Of a DNA stretch of 6,057 nucleotides, positions 5,368-6,057 are shown piece by piece. Each line of letters begins with the position of its first letter. Within the stretch, counting starts at the first letter, position 1. The stretch comes from a bacterium (GTDB taxonomy: Bacteria; Campylobacterota; Campylobacteria; Campylobacterales; Sulfurimonadaceae), in the NCBI GenBank assembly GCA_018824795.1, contig JAHJFL010000025.1:1-6057 (forward strand), written 5' to 3'. Both the position numbers and the translations under genes were made by a program. The notes beneath the pieces were generated by a model. The model did no database searches, was not told the origin of the DNA, and saw only the letters and a list, made by a program, of their open reading frames with translations.

Positions 5368-5984
5368 TGAAGAAAAATGGGGTAGTCTTGGTTCTTTCAG
5401 GTCCAAGCGGTGCAGGAAAAAGTTCTCTTATCAATAAAATTTCTGATGAAATCGGAGATTATTATTTTTCTATTTCTACGACAACGCGTCCTATAAGAGC
5501 TGGAGAGCAAGAGGGTGTACATTATCATTTTGTAACTCAGGAAGAGTTTAAAAAAGATATTGATGAGAACCATTTTTTAGAGTATGCTCTTGTGCATGGA
5601 AATTATTATGGGACATCGATTAAGCCTGTTAGAAAAGCTTTAGAAGAGGGTAAACTTGTAATTTTTGACATAGATGTTCAAGGGAATACCGCTGTAAACA
5701 ATCGTTTGGGAGATATCACCACTTCAGTTTTTATTACTCCACCAACACTTAAAGAACTTGAGAACCGACTAAGAAACCGGTCGACAGATTCTGAAGAAGT
5801 TATCTATAAGCGTATAAACATGGCTAAACGTGAGATTCAAAGAATTTCAGAATATGACTTTCTACTTATAAATGATGATTTGGATGCAGCAGCACAAAGA
5901 CTCAAACAGATAGCTTTAACAGCGAAATTTAAAATTCCTATTCATGATATAAATGAATTTGTGCAACAATGGGAAGAGATATAA
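5367..5984 (+). CDS. gmk: Guanylate kinase
   Basis: Guanylate kinase phosphorylates GMP to GDP with ATP in the cytoplasm, feeding GTP, dGTP and (p)ppGpp synthesis. The 205-residue length is typical. The P-loop SGPSGAGKSS is at 11-20; the GMP-binding domain follows with STTTRPIRAGEQEGVHYHF (37-55, including R41, R44 and Y53) and FLEYALVHGNYYGTS (70-84). DIDVQGN (101-107) is the Walker-B-like strand, the lid is RLRNRSTDSEEVIYKRI (134-150), and YDFLLINDDLDAA (163-175) is the conserved C-terminal strand. In the lid S139 stands where many homologues have Gly (RG.DSEE). The ATG at 5367 uses the last A of the upstream stop (TAATG), with GGTGA (5356-5360) six bases before it, so translation is probably coupled to the acidic-protein gene. 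In related genomes tatA and argS tend to follow, but neither begins inside this window. Confidence 0.97.
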   Translation: MKKNGVVLVLSGPSGAGKSSLINKISDEIGDYYFSISTTTRPIRAGEQEGVHYHFVTQEEFKKDIDENHFLEYALVHGNYYGTSIKPVRKALEEGKLVIFDIDVQGNTAVNNRLGDITTSVFITPPTLKELENRLRNRSTDSEEVIYKRINMAKREIQRISEYDFLLINDDLDAAAQRLKQIALTAKFKIPIHDINEFVQQWEEI

Positions 5985-5998
5985 AATAATTATTTTAT
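5981..5998 (+). repeat. 18-bp perfect AT-only palindrome over the gmk stop
   Basis: ATAAAATAA (5981-5989) and TTATTTTAT (5990-5998) are exact reverse complements with no spacer; as RNA this would be a 7-bp all-AU stem with an AAUU loop. It spans the TAA of gmk (5982-5984). It is too weak for a confident terminator and could arise by chance in AT-rich DNA. An operator-like site or a bidirectional weak terminator are alternatives. Confidence 0.35.
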
Positions 5999-6012
5999 CA
6001 CTCAACATTAAT

Positions 6013-6057
6013 AAGAGTAGTTACAGCAAAGAGTAGATATACTCACGTCAATTTATA
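6013..6057 (+). promoter_or_regulatory. Promoter candidate and short repeats downstream of gmk
   Basis: After gmk no gene starts before the window ends. AAGAGTAG occurs twice (6013-6020 and 6029-6036), 16 bases apart start to start. GATATACT (6036-6043) contains TATACT, five of six matches to TATAAT, with G at -14, predicting +1 at A6050; this could serve the next gene (perhaps tatA). GAGTA (6031-6035) and TACTC (6040-6044) also form a 5-bp stem around GATA, overlapping the -10. All of this is short and AT-rich, so chance is a real alternative. Confidence 0.3.

Overview
The window looks like a conserved chromosomal segment of a Campylobacterota (epsilonproteobacterial) bacterium, probably of the Sulfurimonas/Sulfuricurvum type. 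Three things point there: AT-rich, Asp/Glu/Lys-rich genes all on one strand; a 350-residue EF-Ts, longer than the E. coli protein; and the order tsf - ABC ATPase - fliR - very acidic protein - gmk. From memory this is the order in Campylobacter jejuni (Cj1181c to Cj1177c), where tatA and argS follow. The genus is an inference, not a proven assignment.

Layout, all on the + strand: end of rpsB (1-87); tsf (90-1142); a strong hairpin over the tsf stop; an FAD/NAD(P)H oxidoreductase of the type II NADH dehydrogenase (NDH-2) class from a TTG start (1176-2372); a LolD-like ABC ATPase (2392-3036) with a perfect TATAAT placed to give a leaderless mRNA; fliR, the flagellar export-gate membrane protein (3062-3829); a 68-base intergenic region with a hairpin, a promoter candidate, a tiny upstream ORF and a good ribosome-binding site; a 489-residue very acidic protein (3898-5367) whose first ~104 residues resemble a degenerate response-regulator receiver domain; gmk, guanylate kinase (5367-5984), overlapping the acidic gene's stop by one base; and 73 bases of downstream flank with an AT palindrome and a promoter-like box. 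No tRNA, rRNA, insertion sequence or CRISPR array was seen.

The cluster mixes housekeeping genes (ribosomal protein S2, EF-Ts, guanylate kinase) with an envelope/respiratory ATPase and dehydrogenase and a flagellar export component. Spacing is tight (2, 33, 19, 25, 68 and -1 bases), so much of it could be co-transcribed, with internal promoters before the ABC gene and before the acidic gene. The least understood and most interesting item is the acidic protein: a receiver-like head, a roughly 350-residue tail that is about 47% Asp/Glu and carries a recurring [FL]-[NST]-L-[DE]-[DE] motif, and a short basic/hydrophobic C-terminal module. Its position next to fliR allows, but does not prove, a role in flagellar or polar organisation.
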